Below are positions 41,060 through 51,393 of a stretch of DNA of 62,189 nucleotides, one piece after another. The DNA comes from a virus. The stretch is taken from IMG/VR virus record IMGVR_UViG_3300042547_000074, positions 1 to 62,189 of that record; one strand, written 5' to 3'. Position numbers and translations under genes: made by a program. How positions within the stretch are numbered: the stretch's first letter is position 1; each line of letters opens with the position of its first letter. The notes beneath the pieces were generated by a model. The model saw only the letters and a program-made list of their open reading frames with translations, was not told where the DNA came from and did no database searches.

Positions 41060-44000
41060 GTGCCCGACGTCCGGATGCCTAACGGTACCATTATTCGCGG
41101 CGTACCTGATGGGGTTTCGCGGGATGATTTGCTTCGCCGCCTACAGGGCAGCGGATACGACACAAAAGCGCTTCTTGGGCCGCCTGTTGCCTCAGAAGCC
41201 GAGGTGCCGCAAGCACCAGAAGAACCCCAAGAAGAACTCGGCTTCTTTGGTGCGCTGAAACGCGGTTTCACCACGCTGGGTGATGTGCCGGAAGCCTTTG
41301 GTTTTGCCACGGGTAAGGAAGGTGCGCGCGAGGAGCTGGTCAAGGCGCAGGAAGGCGAAGAGAAGCGAGCCGAAGGGTTTGGTCTGGATAAGACGCTAGG
41401 TGAGAACGTACAGGCGCTCAAGGAGCTGGCCGGCGAGTCTCTTGGCTTTATGGGGGCCCCGCTTGCTGCGGGCGCTGCTGGCTCTCTTGCCGGCGGACCT
41501 ATTGGTGGGGGTATCGCAGCCGCCGCTACGCTTCTTTCCCAGTACGGTGTCCAGAACTTGGCCCGTCAGGCTCAGGAAGACAAGGCGCGGGAGGAGCGCG
41601 GCGAAGCTCCACTGGGTCCTATGCCCGGTCGCGCTGCCGCTGCCGCTGTGGGTCAAGCCGGTCTAGATGTCGCTGGTTTTGCACTCCCTGTATTGCGCCC
41701 AGTGGCTGCGGCGTTCCCGTTCCTTCGCCCGCTTATCGGTATTGGAGGTAAAAAGGCAGCGGCGGAAACGGCTGAAGCTATCGTCGGGGCAGCGGCCAAG
41801 AATCAGCTCACCATCAAGGGTGGCATTGCCCGTGGTATCGCGCAGGGGGTGGCGTTCGAAATCCCCCAAGAAACGGCACAGACGGTGCTGGAGCGGTGGC
41901 AAGCTAAGCTCCCCCTCGATGACGACTCCGCAATTGAGGAGTATAAGCAAGCGGCTATCGGTGCGGCTGTCCTCGGCGGTGGCTTCGGTGGTATCGGCGG
42001 CGGTGTAAATGTTGTGCGGGAGCGCGCCGGCGAAGCCAAAGAGGCTAAAGCGCTGGAAGCGGCGGCGGGACTTGAGCGGAGTACCCCTGAAGAAAAAGCT
42101 AGGTTTGAGTCCTTGCTGACGGCTGCGGTAAACGAGTATGCCAACGCGAACCCGAGCACTCCCCCGGCTGATATCTTTAAGGCGCTGCGGGACGACGGCA
42201 CCATCCGTTCCCTAGGCAATCAGGCGAGGGCAAATGTCGAAGCGACGCAAGCGCAGGCGGAAGCGGGAGCAGGACTGGATGGAGGAGCAGGTCAACCTGA
42301 CGTGGATGTCGCTGGAGCAGCTGGGGCAGGCGTTCCACCTGCTGGCGCTGCCGCGACCACCGGAGAAGCTACCCAAACCGTTCCACAAACTGAACCCGTC
42401 GGAATGGCTGGCACTGGAGAGCCTGCTGGTGTTGCTACTGGCGCAGAAGCGAGACCAGACGGTACACTGACGCCGGAGGCGACTGCATCCGAAACGCAGG
42501 CCGCCGAAGACTTTTACCCAGACCTGATGCCGGCCTACATGGCTGAAACCAGCGTAGCTAAGCAGCGCGCCCTAGCCCCGGTGGTAGCTAATATTTTTTC
42601 GAAGCTGACCGGGCTTGAGGGGTTCAACTCCCCCAAGATCAAAGCGCTGCCGGAGAACATCCAGAAGGCGTATAACGCCACGGTTGCGGCTGTCCTTAAT
42701 GGCGTGAAGCCCGGATACAAGGGAAAAGTCATCAACCCTGAAACAATCGCTCAGCAGAAAATGGCTGAGTTCAATGTCACGCTACCCGAAGTAGCTACGC
42801 AAGCTGCGCCTGAAGTTGCGCCTGCCGAGACGGCTGCGCCGCCTACATATACGTACGCAGACCTAGTAGCAGAAGCTGATTCGCTTGTAGCGCCAGACCC
42901 AGAGTTGGTTCTTCCGGGCCAGCTAACTGCCCAGCAGTTCCAGCAGTTCAGTATCCAAGCGGAGCAGATGCCCGCGCTGGCAGAGCAAGGCGTAGAAGTA
43001 CCTAGCGCCTTCGAATTGCGGCAAGACCTGTACAAGGTGGCTGGACGCGAAGCGCCGCCATTGGCAGCTCCGACTGCGCCTGAGCCAGCGGCTGCTGAAG
43101 AATATGACCCAGAGACCCTCGCTGCGGCTACTGCGCAGGCACCGAGCGTATGGGCCACGCTGAGCAAGCAGGTGGAAGGCAAGCCGCCAGCTGCATGGGA
43201 TACACTGGAAGAAGAGGCGCAAGACGAGTTCATCGCCGCCATTGCTAATACTCCGGTTGACGCAACGCCCGTTGCTCGGGTCAAAGCTATCCGTCCTGTC
43301 TTTGACGCTATCCGTACCGGTAAGCCCATCCCGAAGGCTGCCGCTGCTCCCGCCGCTGCGGCTGCACCTGCGCCCGAGCCGCAAATCACAGTTGAAGCTG
43401 AGCCCGCTCCCAAGGCAGGCGGCGCTGGTAAGCCGCCGAAGCCGCCGAAACCACCAAAGCCGCCTATTGGCGCTGCTCCGGAGCCCGGTCCGAAACCCAA
43501 AAAGCCCCGCGTCATCAAGATCAATCAGGCCAAACTCAAGTGGGCCATGCGTGAGGCTGGGCTGCTGCAACGGCGCGACAACGTCTTCCGTAAGAAACTA
43601 CTGCGGAGTAAAAATACCCATCAGCTGAGCGACAGCGTTGGTGAAATGTTCTTTGGTTCCCGTGCTTATCAGGGGCCGATGAATTTGCTGCGCGCTTTGC
43701 GCGATAGCCTGACGCCGCAGGCCAAGAGAGCCATGCTGCCGTTCCTTCCCACCGACGACATTACCCGGTGGGTGGGGGATCGTCTCAAGAACGTAGCGGT
43801 CATCAACAAGCTGATCGACGACATGACGGTCTACCGCAACAAGCGCCTTGAGAAGACGAGCGCCATCCAGAACAAGTGGATGAAGTTCACGACGGCTTTC
43901 CCCAAGGGGGCCGACATCCTCAACGCGCTTACCAAGCTGGCTGACTTCCACGACGTCGACCCGACGCTGGCCGCTACGCCAGAAGAATATGCCAAGAGCG

Positions 44001-46684
44001 ACCCTGAGATGAAGCGGCTCATCAAGGAGAACGCGTCCAAGGCCAGACGTGACAATCGACAGGACGCCATCGACGAGGTCTATGCCGCGAAGCGCCAGCT
44101 CATGCAGCGTGAGAACGGTAGTGGTGCAGGGTTGGAAATCTTCAAGCTGGCTAAGGACGCATACCGCCGCAACCTGATCGACTCCTATATCCTGACCCTG
44201 AACCGCATCACAGGGGCAAGTTTGAGCGCCGAAGCCGAGAAGATAGCAGTTTCTAGTATAAAGTACATGTACAAGGAGGCGCTTGCCCGCCGAGTCTACT
44301 TCCCAACCATGCGCTATGGCCGCTTCTGGATGAGCGTTGGTAAAGGGAAAAACGTCGAGTACTACATGTTCGAGAGCGCGTTTGAGCGCGACATGGCCTT
44401 TACCCAGCGAAAGCGCGACATGGAGGCAGAAAACGACCCGCGCGATATGGACAGGGGTAATGACTACAAGGAAGTCACGGACTACCTGACAAAGGGTAAT
44501 GACGCCAGTGCGGCCTTGAAAGAAGTCTTTAACCAGCTGGACTCTGGCAATTTAGAGGACACCGCGCAGCTAAAAGACACTGTCTTCCAGATGTATCTGC
44601 TTGCTCTCCCAGAAGGTGATATGCGTAAGCGGTTTAGCCACCGCCGCTACGTCACCGGCTTTGGCACGGATGCCCTGCGCGACTTTGCTAACTCACAGAG
44701 CCGGGCTGCTAGCCAGCTGGCGCGGTTGTCCTACGCCCACCAAGTTCGGAGCGCGAAAACGGCGCTTGAGGGTGAAATTAAGGGTGCGCCTGACCGTGTC
44801 GGTATGGAGCCCTTTGTAAACGAGATATCTAAGCGGGCAGATGCTGAAATCGACCCGCCGGTCCGTGGCGGCTTCTACGGCCTGCTCGATAAGTTTGCTG
44901 GGCTAGGTAACAAGTTCGTCTTCCTGTGGATGCTGACATCGCCCAAGTCGGCGCTGATCCAAGCTACGCAGCTGCACACGGTAGGCTTGCCGGTCTTGTC
45001 GGACGAGTTCGGCTTCCGCAAGGTTATGGACATCGCTGGGCGCTACAGCATGGACATTATCCTCGGCAACAAGCTGGCTATCCATCGCAAGGACAACAAC
45101 GGCGACATCATCACCGAGTTCAACGTCAACATGCGTGATGCCAAGTTCATGCAGGACTTGGCTAAGTCAGACCCGCAGAAGCACAAGCTGCTACTGGAAG
45201 CTTACGACTACGCCGACCAGCGGGGGACCTTTGCGTCCACGTTCATCAGTGACCTGAACGAAACGGCTTCGCGCCCCACCAAGGTAGGCACCGTCAAGTC
45301 GGCGCTGAAGGAAGGCGATGTGCTGTCCGCTGCCAAGCAGGGCGGCGATGCCATGATGCAGTTTATGTCCGCTGGCTTCCACCAGATGGAGAATATGAAC
45401 CGCCAGATCATGTACATGACCAGCTTCGAGCTGGCGTACGAGCAGGCGAAAAAGAGCGGCATGAGCGATGCCGCTGCCAAGGAGAAGGCCATGGAGCGCG
45501 CACTGAAGGTGACGCGCGAGACCATGTTCAACTACAGCAACTACAACAAGCCTCGCGCTTTCAAGAACCCGGCTGGGCGTGTTGCCTTCCAGTTCATGAC
45601 CTACCCAGTCATGATGACCTCCTACCTTGTGCGTAACGCCAAGAACATGCTGCCCCTAATCGGCAACCCGGAAGGGAAGATGAGCGCAGCCAAGCGGCTG
45701 TTCGGTACCCTTGGTATGACGGCGATGTACGCAGGTATGACCGGCTTGCCGCTGTATGGTGTGTTCATGATGGCGGCTGAAGCTGCGCGCGAGATGCTGC
45801 GCGATGACGACGACTTCGCTCCTTACGAAGACGATAAGGGTAACCCAGTAGGTAAGGTCGACCTGAAGTATTGGTTTGAGAACAGCTGGCTGCCAGAGAC
45901 TTTTGGTCCGGACAGCAGCATAGCCAAAACGCTTGGCCTCCCTCCTGAGCTGGCGGTGCTGCTGGAGCGCAGCGTCAAGTTCGGCCCTATCTCGGCCCTT
46001 AGTGATATGAACCTCGCCGCCTCTACGTCGCTGAACGACCTGTTCTTCCGTGGCGATATCAAAGCCGACAACTTGGAAGGCCAGTTCAAGGAGATACTCT
46101 ACAACCAGATGATGGGCCCGCTGGGCGGCCTTATCAGTAACATGACTCGTGGAGTGCAGCTGTACGAAGAAGGTGAGACGACCCGCGCCATGGAGCTTAT
46201 GCTGCCTGCGTTCGTCAAGGGCGGTGTGCGCGCCTCGCGTCTGAGCGACGAAGGTCTGAAGACCATCGACGGGAAAGTCCTCAAGGACGCAGACTTCTTC
46301 ACCGAAGGTAAACTTTTCAACCAAGTCCTTGGCTTCGGTAGCACCGAGACCTACGAGATGCAGAAGCAGAACTTCGAGGGTAAGCAGCTCATCGACGAGA
46401 TTAAGGCGGAGCGCCAAAGCATCATCCAGACGGTTAAAAACGCGGAACTCCGTAGCCTCGACAATCCTACGGAAGCCAACCTTAAGGCTGTGGACCGCGC
46501 TTACCGAGAACTAGAGGTGTTCGACAACAAGTTCCCGCTGTCACCCGTGGGTGGTGATACCATCGGCACCGCCATTTCGAACGCGCTGGAGGAGCAGGCC
46601 GGCAGCATTGGCGGGTCGGAGATTGAACCGGAATATCCGGTCATGGCCGACGTCCAAGACCGGCGTATCAACCGAGGCAAATAA
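41060..46684 (+). CDS. Giant internal virion/ejection protein (LPD38, PLxRFG-like)
   Basis: A 1874-aa protein, GTG start. There is an N-terminal MPDVRMPNGTIIRGVPDGVS module, hydrophobic Gly/Ala segments at about 135-160, 195-225 and 305-320, and long Pro/Ala-rich linkers (370-480, 570-820). From about 830 it is a large helical region. QFMSAGFHQMENMNRQI and KNPAGRVAFQFMTYPVMM (about 1505) mark polyvalent-protein domains LPD38/PLxRFG. Hydrophobic helices near 1550-1590 could be a pore. The role is probably DNA ejection, like T7 gp16. No lytic transglycosylase motif is clear. Confidence 0.78.
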   Translation: MPDVRMPNGTIIRGVPDGVSRDDLLRRLQGSGYDTKALLGPPVASEAEVPQAPEEPQEELGFFGALKRGFTTLGDVPEAFGFATGKEGAREELVKAQEGEEKRAEGFGLDKTLGENVQALKELAGESLGFMGAPLAAGAAGSLAGGPIGGGIAAAATLLSQYGVQNLARQAQEDKAREERGEAPLGPMPGRAAAAAVGQAGLDVAGFALPVLRPVAAAFPFLRPLIGIGGKKAAAETAEAIVGAAAKNQLTIKGGIARGIAQGVAFEIPQETAQTVLERWQAKLPLDDDSAIEEYKQAAIGAAVLGGGFGGIGGGVNVVRERAGEAKEAKALEAAAGLERSTPEEKARFESLLTAAVNEYANANPSTPPADIFKALRDDGTIRSLGNQARANVEATQAQAEAGAGLDGGAGQPDVDVAGAAGAGVPPAGAAATTGEATQTVPQTEPVGMAGTGEPAGVATGAEARPDGTLTPEATASETQAAEDFYPDLMPAYMAETSVAKQRALAPVVANIFSKLTGLEGFNSPKIKALPENIQKAYNATVAAVLNGVKPGYKGKVINPETIAQQKMAEFNVTLPEVATQAAPEVAPAETAAPPTYTYADLVAEADSLVAPDPELVLPGQLTAQQFQQFSIQAEQMPALAEQGVEVPSAFELRQDLYKVAGREAPPLAAPTAPEPAAAEEYDPETLAAATAQAPSVWATLSKQVEGKPPAAWDTLEEEAQDEFIAAIANTPVDATPVARVKAIRPVFDAIRTGKPIPKAAAAPAAAAAPAPEPQITVEAEPAPKAGGAGKPPKPPKPPKPPIGAAPEPGPKPKKPRVIKINQAKLKWAMREAGLLQRRDNVFRKKLLRSKNTHQLSDSVGEMFFGSRAYQGPMNLLRALRDSLTPQAKRAMLPFLPTDDITRWVGDRLKNVAVINKLIDDMTVYRNKRLEKTSAIQNKWMKFTTAFPKGADILNALTKLADFHDVDPTLAATPEEYAKSDPEMKRLIKENASKARRDNRQDAIDEVYAAKRQLMQRENGSGAGLEIFKLAKDAYRRNLIDSYILTLNRITGASLSAEAEKIAVSSIKYMYKEALARRVYFPTMRYGRFWMSVGKGKNVEYYMFESAFERDMAFTQRKRDMEAENDPRDMDRGNDYKEVTDYLTKGNDASAALKEVFNQLDSGNLEDTAQLKDTVFQMYLLALPEGDMRKRFSHRRYVTGFGTDALRDFANSQSRAASQLARLSYAHQVRSAKTALEGEIKGAPDRVGMEPFVNEISKRADAEIDPPVRGGFYGLLDKFAGLGNKFVFLWMLTSPKSALIQATQLHTVGLPVLSDEFGFRKVMDIAGRYSMDIILGNKLAIHRKDNNGDIITEFNVNMRDAKFMQDLAKSDPQKHKLLLEAYDYADQRGTFASTFISDLNETASRPTKVGTVKSALKEGDVLSAAKQGGDAMMQFMSAGFHQMENMNRQIMYMTSFELAYEQAKKSGMSDAAAKEKAMERALKVTRETMFNYSNYNKPRAFKNPAGRVAFQFMTYPVMMTSYLVRNAKNMLPLIGNPEGKMSAAKRLFGTLGMTAMYAGMTGLPLYGVFMMAAEAAREMLRDDDDFAPYEDDKGNPVGKVDLKYWFENSWLPETFGPDSSIAKTLGLPPELAVLLERSVKFGPISALSDMNLAASTSLNDLFFRGDIKADNLEGQFKEILYNQMMGPLGGLISNMTRGVQLYEEGETTRAMELMLPAFVKGGVRASRLSDEGLKTIDGKVLKDADFFTEGKLFNQVLGFGSTETYEMQKQNFEGKQLIDEIKAERQSIIQTVKNAELRSLDNPTEANLKAVDRAYRELEVFDNKFPLSPVGGDTIGTAISNALEEQAGSIGGSEIEPEYPVMADVQDRRINRGK

Positions 46685-46720
46685 AAAACCCCCGGCTGGC
46701 TGGAGGGAACCAGCCGGGGG
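46683..46720 (-). terminator. Intrinsic terminator between convergent arcs
   Basis: Perfect 11-bp stem CCCCCGGCTGG (46689-46699) / CCAGCCGGGGG (46710-46720). On the minus strand it is followed by six T, making it a good terminator for the early arc. It overlaps the end of the giant late gene. On the plus strand no T-run follows, so late termination is less certain. Confidence 0.85.
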
Positions 46721-46769
46721 AATATGCAACCACAGACGGAAGGAGCAAACTTCCGGCTCCGTTATTATC

Positions 46770-46964
46770 TTAGAGCCTCCAGAGACGCAACCCCTTTATG
46801 TTGTTATGCGTCTCTCCTCGAACGAATACGGTCACTCTCAGACGTTTCGCCTCTTGGTAGACGCCTTCCTTGCTCCCCTTGATATCCAAGCAGGGGATGA
46901 ACACCGAGTGACCCTTAGGGAAGGTGCCCCAGTCGATATCATAAAAGACGCCCTCAACTTTCAT
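46770..46964 (-). CDS. 64-aa protein at the end of the early arc
   Basis: A small beta-rich basic protein beginning MKVEGVFYDIDWGTF and ending RLWRL. It overlaps the primase-helicase stop by 11 bp, so it is coupled to it. The gene ends about 50 bp before the terminator. No recognised family; perhaps a helicase accessory protein. Confidence 0.65.
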   Translation of the reverse strand: MKVEGVFYDIDWGTFPKGHSVFIPCLDIKGSKEGVYQEAKRLRVTVFVRGETHNNIKGLRLWRL

Positions 46965-49752
46965 TGGGCTGCGTGTATATATCCAAGTCGAGCGTCTCGT
47001 CGTCGATCTTCAGCCACAGGCAGTGGACCCCGTCCACCGTAATATTGGTGCCCTTGGCCAAGCGGTACGTCTCGTTGTTTATCAGGCGACCACTCTCCCG
47101 CAGCTTGCGCGTCGTCTCCGAGTAGCTGATCTGGAACCGCACACAATATTCTTTGAACTGCTTGACCGAGATGTACATCATCTTGGTGTTGGGCTCGATG
47201 CGCACCAGCAGCTCACCCTTCGGTTCGCGCTTGGGAAGCGGCCTAGTCTTGCTTCGGGCATCGCCGTTGTCGATAACCAAGATATTCTGTATACTCCGAT
47301 ACAGGTAGTCGCCCAGAACCTGCTCGACGTCGTTCAGCGGGGCTTCGGTATCTCCGCGCATAATATCAATTCGCTGACAGACCCACAGATAGATGCGCTT
47401 CAGGTCCCAGCCGATAAGGCCGCACTCTTTGGCGTAGATACCCCCGACGAGGTTGGCTGCGATGGTAGCCGACCAGAAACGCTCACGAGGAAGCAGCTTC
47501 AGTTCCCGGTCAATCTTGGCCTGTGTGCTCTCTAGTTTTGCCAGCACCTCTGGGAGCTTGGAGATTATGTAGCGGAGGTAGACAGGACCGGCGTGGCCGT
47601 AGTTTTCCAGCAACGCCATATCAAACATCTGCTTGCCGTACTCGGTGCCCACGGACTCAACGAGGCCGATGGGGTACTCGATCAGGCGCATCAACTCACC
47701 TTCTGGAGCGCGCTTTAATACGGACAGCTTTTCCGCAAACGAGGCGTTAGCCGTGGACACGGTGATGGTCTGCCATGTGGTGTTGTTCTCGCGCAGCTCG
47801 TTGGTGCCAGACACCATGCGCTCTTTACCCTTGCCGTTAGACAGGCCGTAAAGAAGCTCGGAGTATTCCTCCGGCGACATGTTGGTCAGCTCGTCCATGG
47901 TTGCCGGTAGGTTGTTAAGGATACCCACCCAGAGCAGTCGCCCGTTCATCGTGTCCTTCTGCGACAGACGCAGGTCCTTGGGGTGCCCGTAGACGCTGTT
48001 CACCAAGTGGAGCACGGTTGACTTACCCGTACCAGAGCGTGGGTTATACAGGTTGATGACCGCCCCCGTCTGATTGAGGAACTTCAGAAGCGGAGCGCCA
48101 AAGGCACTCAGCGCCGCAAACGCGTGGGGCTCCATACCCTTCGAGTCGAACAGGGCCGCTGCTTCCTTCCACTTGTCCAACGTACCCACCGGACCAATGA
48201 ACTTAGCCAGCTTCTGCGTGGTCTTTGACGGCGGCGAATAGATATGCCCCGTTGCGGTAATCTCTTGATCTCCAATAACAAACCTGCTGTTACCTTCGAC
48301 CCATCCAAATTGCTGCCTCATGATCTCTGCCTTATCTTTCTCTAGGCGCATATCCGCCGATGACATGATGTAGTCGTGTACTATGTTGGCCTTCTTGCCC
48401 CTGATGTAAGCACCGCCGTCCGACATTATCTTGCGGAACTCATCGAAGACCGAGATTTTCATCATTGGGAGTGTGAACTCCCGTATGCCGTCCGCAGGCA
48501 AGTGCAGACGTATAAGCACGTAGTCCTTATAGCTCCCGTCGACACGGTCAGTGACGCGCTTCACCACGTACAGATCGTAGGGGTAGATGCAGAAGGGGTC
48601 CGGTTGCTCCCCGGCCTCGTTCTTTTGTGGCATCACCCAGACGCCGCCGCCTTCGCCCCGGTAGTAGGGTTTGGGGTACGGAGGTATCTGGAACGTCTGG
48701 ACCTCACCAGCTACTTCTTCCACCTTGATGTTGTTGGTGGCCCTCTTGGGGATTTTACCTAGGTCACGGGGGCCTAAGATTTTCCCAAAGTGTTTGCACC
48801 CCTCGCAGCGGTCAGGGTACATCGCCTTGTATCGGGCGCAGCTAGTCGCCTTCCGGATGGTGGCTACCTTCCTGTCCACCTCTTCCGGGTCGTACTGCGG
48901 GTAGTCCTTGGATATAAGGTGCACCGCCGTAGAGGCGTCCTCACACAACGCCGCCACAGACAAAGCGTAGAACCACTCGTTGTAGTCCGTGTCCGCTTGA
49001 TTAGTGTAGGCATACGCCAGCTGAGCACAGCCGTCGCCGTTGGCGGTTCGCGCCATGATACGCTTGAAGTTGTAGCCCACCCCGTCCAGCATCGCCTGCT
49101 GTTGGGGAGGAGCCTTGTAGTCGGGGTCGAAGATAGACTTGGCCGGTGCCGGTGGCACCACGCCTAGCGTCTTGCAAAACTCCTCAAAGGCAATGGGCTC
49201 ACCCTCATGGGCGACAGTGACGGGGACCTGCCCGTCACGCTTAAAGTTGAACGTGCCCGGTACGCGCAGGATGCGCGCCGACTCAAAGACCTTCTCATCT
49301 ACGCGCATCCCTTGGGTGCGGCAGACCTCGCGCAACCGGCGCGCAGCGGGCTCCCATTGGTTAGGTGCTATCTCTTCTGTCAGCGCCCAGTAGACGTGCC
49401 AGCCATAGCCGGAGTCCACCAGTGTGGGGCGTGGAAGCCCTACGGTCCTACAGAAGCCTTGAAGCGCCTTGAGTCCCTGCTCTTGGGTGTCGTAGTCCTT
49501 GCCCGGTACGCAGTCGATATCCAACCAGAACGCCTTGAGCGCGCGGACGTTTTCCTGAGTCCTGCTGGTCGCTTCCTTGTACGTGGCTACTCCGAAGTAA
49601 ACATCTCTGCCTCCCCGCAAAAAAGTTTCAATTGTTGCGTCCGCCTCTTCTCTGTCCGGGACAAGGTGCTGGCGCACGTGCCCGTTCTTGATGCCAACAA
49701 TGGCGATATGGCCAGATGCAGGCTGGACGTGTTTTAACAGGTCGAAGTCCAT
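46954..49752 (-). CDS. Primase-helicase (AEP primase plus SF3/DUF927-like ATPase)
   Basis: A 932-aa replication protein. The archaeo-eukaryotic primase domain has catalytic acids in FWLDID (75-80), SGYGWHVYW (114-122; His119) and RILRVPGTFNFK (about 160). A Cys cluster near 310-325 (CARYKAMYPDRCEGCKHFG) may bind zinc. The helicase part has Walker A NPRSGTGKST (about 572), MDELTNM and GKGKERM. It would unwind DNA and prime synthesis for the family A polymerase. A 25-residue piece after the Walker B is duplicated in the protein at 54433-55158. Confidence 0.9.
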   Translation of the reverse strand: MDFDLLKHVQPASGHIAIVGIKNGHVRQHLVPDREEADATIETFLRGGRDVYFGVATYKEATSRTQENVRALKAFWLDIDCVPGKDYDTQEQGLKALQGFCRTVGLPRPTLVDSGYGWHVYWALTEEIAPNQWEPAARRLREVCRTQGMRVDEKVFESARILRVPGTFNFKRDGQVPVTVAHEGEPIAFEEFCKTLGVVPPAPAKSIFDPDYKAPPQQQAMLDGVGYNFKRIMARTANGDGCAQLAYAYTNQADTDYNEWFYALSVAALCEDASTAVHLISKDYPQYDPEEVDRKVATIRKATSCARYKAMYPDRCEGCKHFGKILGPRDLGKIPKRATNNIKVEEVAGEVQTFQIPPYPKPYYRGEGGGVWVMPQKNEAGEQPDPFCIYPYDLYVVKRVTDRVDGSYKDYVLIRLHLPADGIREFTLPMMKISVFDEFRKIMSDGGAYIRGKKANIVHDYIMSSADMRLEKDKAEIMRQQFGWVEGNSRFVIGDQEITATGHIYSPPSKTTQKLAKFIGPVGTLDKWKEAAALFDSKGMEPHAFAALSAFGAPLLKFLNQTGAVINLYNPRSGTGKSTVLHLVNSVYGHPKDLRLSQKDTMNGRLLWVGILNNLPATMDELTNMSPEEYSELLYGLSNGKGKERMVSGTNELRENNTTWQTITVSTANASFAEKLSVLKRAPEGELMRLIEYPIGLVESVGTEYGKQMFDMALLENYGHAGPVYLRYIISKLPEVLAKLESTQAKIDRELKLLPRERFWSATIAANLVGGIYAKECGLIGWDLKRIYLWVCQRIDIMRGDTEAPLNDVEQVLGDYLYRSIQNILVIDNGDARSKTRPLPKREPKGELLVRIEPNTKMMYISVKQFKEYCVRFQISYSETTRKLRESGRLINNETYRLAKGTNITVDGVHCLWLKIDDETLDLDIYTQPNES

Positions 49753-49767
49753 CGGGCGTCACTCGTC

Positions 49768-49786
49768 GTTGCGGGAAAACCCGCCA
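49768..49786. other. Hairpin in the primase-helicase leader
   Basis: GCGGG AAAA CCCGC stem (49771-49784) with partial flanking pairing, between the small HTH gene stop (49808) and ATG 49752, whose SD is weak. It may set primase translation. Confidence 0.4.
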
Positions 49787-49807
49787 ACTCTGCTCTCATT
49801 GTGATCG

Positions 49808-50035
49808 TTAGTCGAGACTAGCTATGTACCGCTCAACCGCTGGCTGGTGCGCCTCTGACGGGTCGTATTCACCAGTGAACCAGTAGTAGATGGTCTGACG
49901 GGTAACCCCTAGGGCTCCGGCGACTTGCGTCACCGGGATGTTGCGCTCGATACAAGCTCGACCCAAGCGCACCCCTAGGCGGTTCTTATCCCCGTTCAGG
50001 ATAGTCTCGGCTACATAAAGGCTGTAGCCTCGCAT
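49808..50035 (-). CDS. Small HTH DNA-binding protein
   Basis: A 75-aa protein. IPVTQVAGALGVTRQTIYYW (33-52) is a clear helix-turn-helix of Cro/XRE or resolvase-like type, flanked by helices. It is the only compact candidate DNA-binding regulator in this part of the genome and could bind the 24-bp palindromes or the heptamers; nothing in the sequence proves which. It lies between the SSB and primase genes, 3 bp after the SSB stop. Confidence 0.8.
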   Translation of the reverse strand: MRGYSLYVAETILNGDKNRLGVRLGRACIERNIPVTQVAGALGVTRQTIYYWFTGEYDPSEAHQPAVERYIASLD

Positions 50036-50038
50036 AGC

Positions 50039-50986
50039 TTATTCCCCGTCCTCGTCTTCTTCGTCCAACCATGCTGCCATGGCCTGCTTGAGCTCTGGCT
50101 TAGCGGTAACTTCAGCCGACGCCCGCTTGGGCGCAGCGCGCTTGGTGGGAGCTTCAGCCACAGGGGCTTCTTCCTCCTCATCGTCACCGAAGGGGTTACC
50201 AGCCGGAGCGGCAGGAGCGACCTTGGCCTCGATCATCTTGGGCTCGGCCTTGACCTTTGCACCACCCGCTTCGACAACGCTCAGGCCGACGTAACGCTTG
50301 GTCTCAGGGTCTTCCTGCGCAGCGTCAACGAAGCCAGCTTCAACGTCGGTCAGGTGACGCACAGGCTGGAACTTCAGCTTCATGGTGTCAGCATCAAGGT
50401 CGTACATCACACGGGTGACGACGGTATCCACAGCTTCGCTGTTGGCCAGCAAGAACTTCTTGTAGCTCTCGAACGGGTGGACGCTATCGACGCCCTTACC
50501 GAACAACGAGCCAGCCGGGATTTGCATCTGGTAGATTTCACCCGATGGGTCACCGGACACCAGCACCGCGATACGGCGCAGGTAGCGGCAGGCGCGCCCC
50601 TTGCCGTTCTCGCCAGAGCCTTCGACGTTCTTAGGGCAGGCGACGCAAGAGGAAGCCGGCTTACCGGCAGCCTTGGCGTCCGGGGTCTTGCCATCGTTGG
50701 ACCAGCAGTCAGGCAGCGTAGCCTGCGCGTTGGGGTCATACTTGGAGCCGTAGAACTGGCGCGACGGTTCAGCCAGCATGTCAACGATGATGACGTCCAG
50801 CTGATGCGGGACAGCCTTGCCGATCTGCTCACCACCCACGATGCGCTTGAAGGTGCCGTTGGTGTTCAGGCCGATGCGGCGCAGGCTACCGCCGTTGCTA
50901 CCCATCTTGTCCAGCAGCTTGGACTGCCGGCGTACGGTGGGGACGCTAGATGCGTCTGCGAAAATGGTCAGGTTGCTCATATTCAT
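50039..50986 (-). CDS. Putative single-stranded DNA-binding protein
   Basis: A 313-315-aa protein (start 50986 or 50980). The N-terminal region contains an OB-like strand set and a Cys pair group CVACPKN...RACRYL suggesting a zinc site. A long Ala/Pro/Lys linker follows, and the C-terminus is acidic with an aromatic residue (AAWLDEEDEDGE), the classical SSB tail that recruits replication proteins. The gene overlaps the preceding one (ATGA). Confidence 0.72.
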   Translation of the reverse strand: MNMSNLTIFADASSVPTVRRQSKLLDKMGSNGGSLRRIGLNTNGTFKRIVGGEQIGKAVPHQLDVIIVDMLAEPSRQFYGSKYDPNAQATLPDCWSNDGKTPDAKAAGKPASSCVACPKNVEGSGENGKGRACRYLRRIAVLVSGDPSGEIYQMQIPAGSLFGKGVDSVHPFESYKKFLLANSEAVDTVVTRVMYDLDADTMKLKFQPVRHLTDVEAGFVDAAQEDPETKRYVGLSVVEAGGAKVKAEPKMIEAKVAPAAPAGNPFGDDEEEEAPVAEAPTKRAAPKRASAEVTAKPELKQAMAAWLDEEDEDGE

Positions 50987-51393
50987 TCACCCTTTTTGCT
51001 AGGTTTGCGAACTTGGATTACGAACTTGCGGTCGAGCTGAAGGCCCATGGGCATCAGGTCTGGGTTCTCGTCCAGAAACTGCTGCATGTTACCGTTGTGG
51101 ATACGCTTTTCGAGGACGAACGGGATGTTCTGCTCGACCACGAAGTTGTACATGGACTCCCAATCGTTAGTCCAGTAACGGGACTGAACACGCCGTGACA
51201 CAGTACCCACAGGGGTCTTCACGCTGTCCAGATTGTGTTCGTTGCAGAACTCCAAGATAGCGGAAGAAATAACCTCAAGGCTCTTCTCCAGCTTCTCCAT
51301 CTGCGCTTCAAACACTTCTTTACGCTTGGCGATGGTCTCGCGCACATTACGGTACGCTTCCACCATCTCCTCGATACTTACTGAGTCCGACAT
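50983..51393 (-). CDS. Replication-module coiled-coil protein
   Basis: A 136-aa protein: an N-terminal coiled coil (about 8-55) then a small folded part with SRYWTNDWESMYNFVVEQN and PDLMPMGLQLDRKF. Similar proteins accompany SSB and helicase genes in other phages; Gam-like nuclease-inhibitor activity has been suggested for look-alikes but is unproven here. Start AAGGAGCAAAC-ATG; promoter at 51423-51451. Confidence 0.75.
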   Translation of the reverse strand: MSDSVSIEEMVEAYRNVRETIAKRKEVFEAQMEKLEKSLEVISSAILEFCNEHNLDSVKTPVGTVSRRVQSRYWTNDWESMYNFVVEQNIPFVLEKRIHNGNMQQFLDENPDLMPMGLQLDRKFVIQVRKPSKKGE

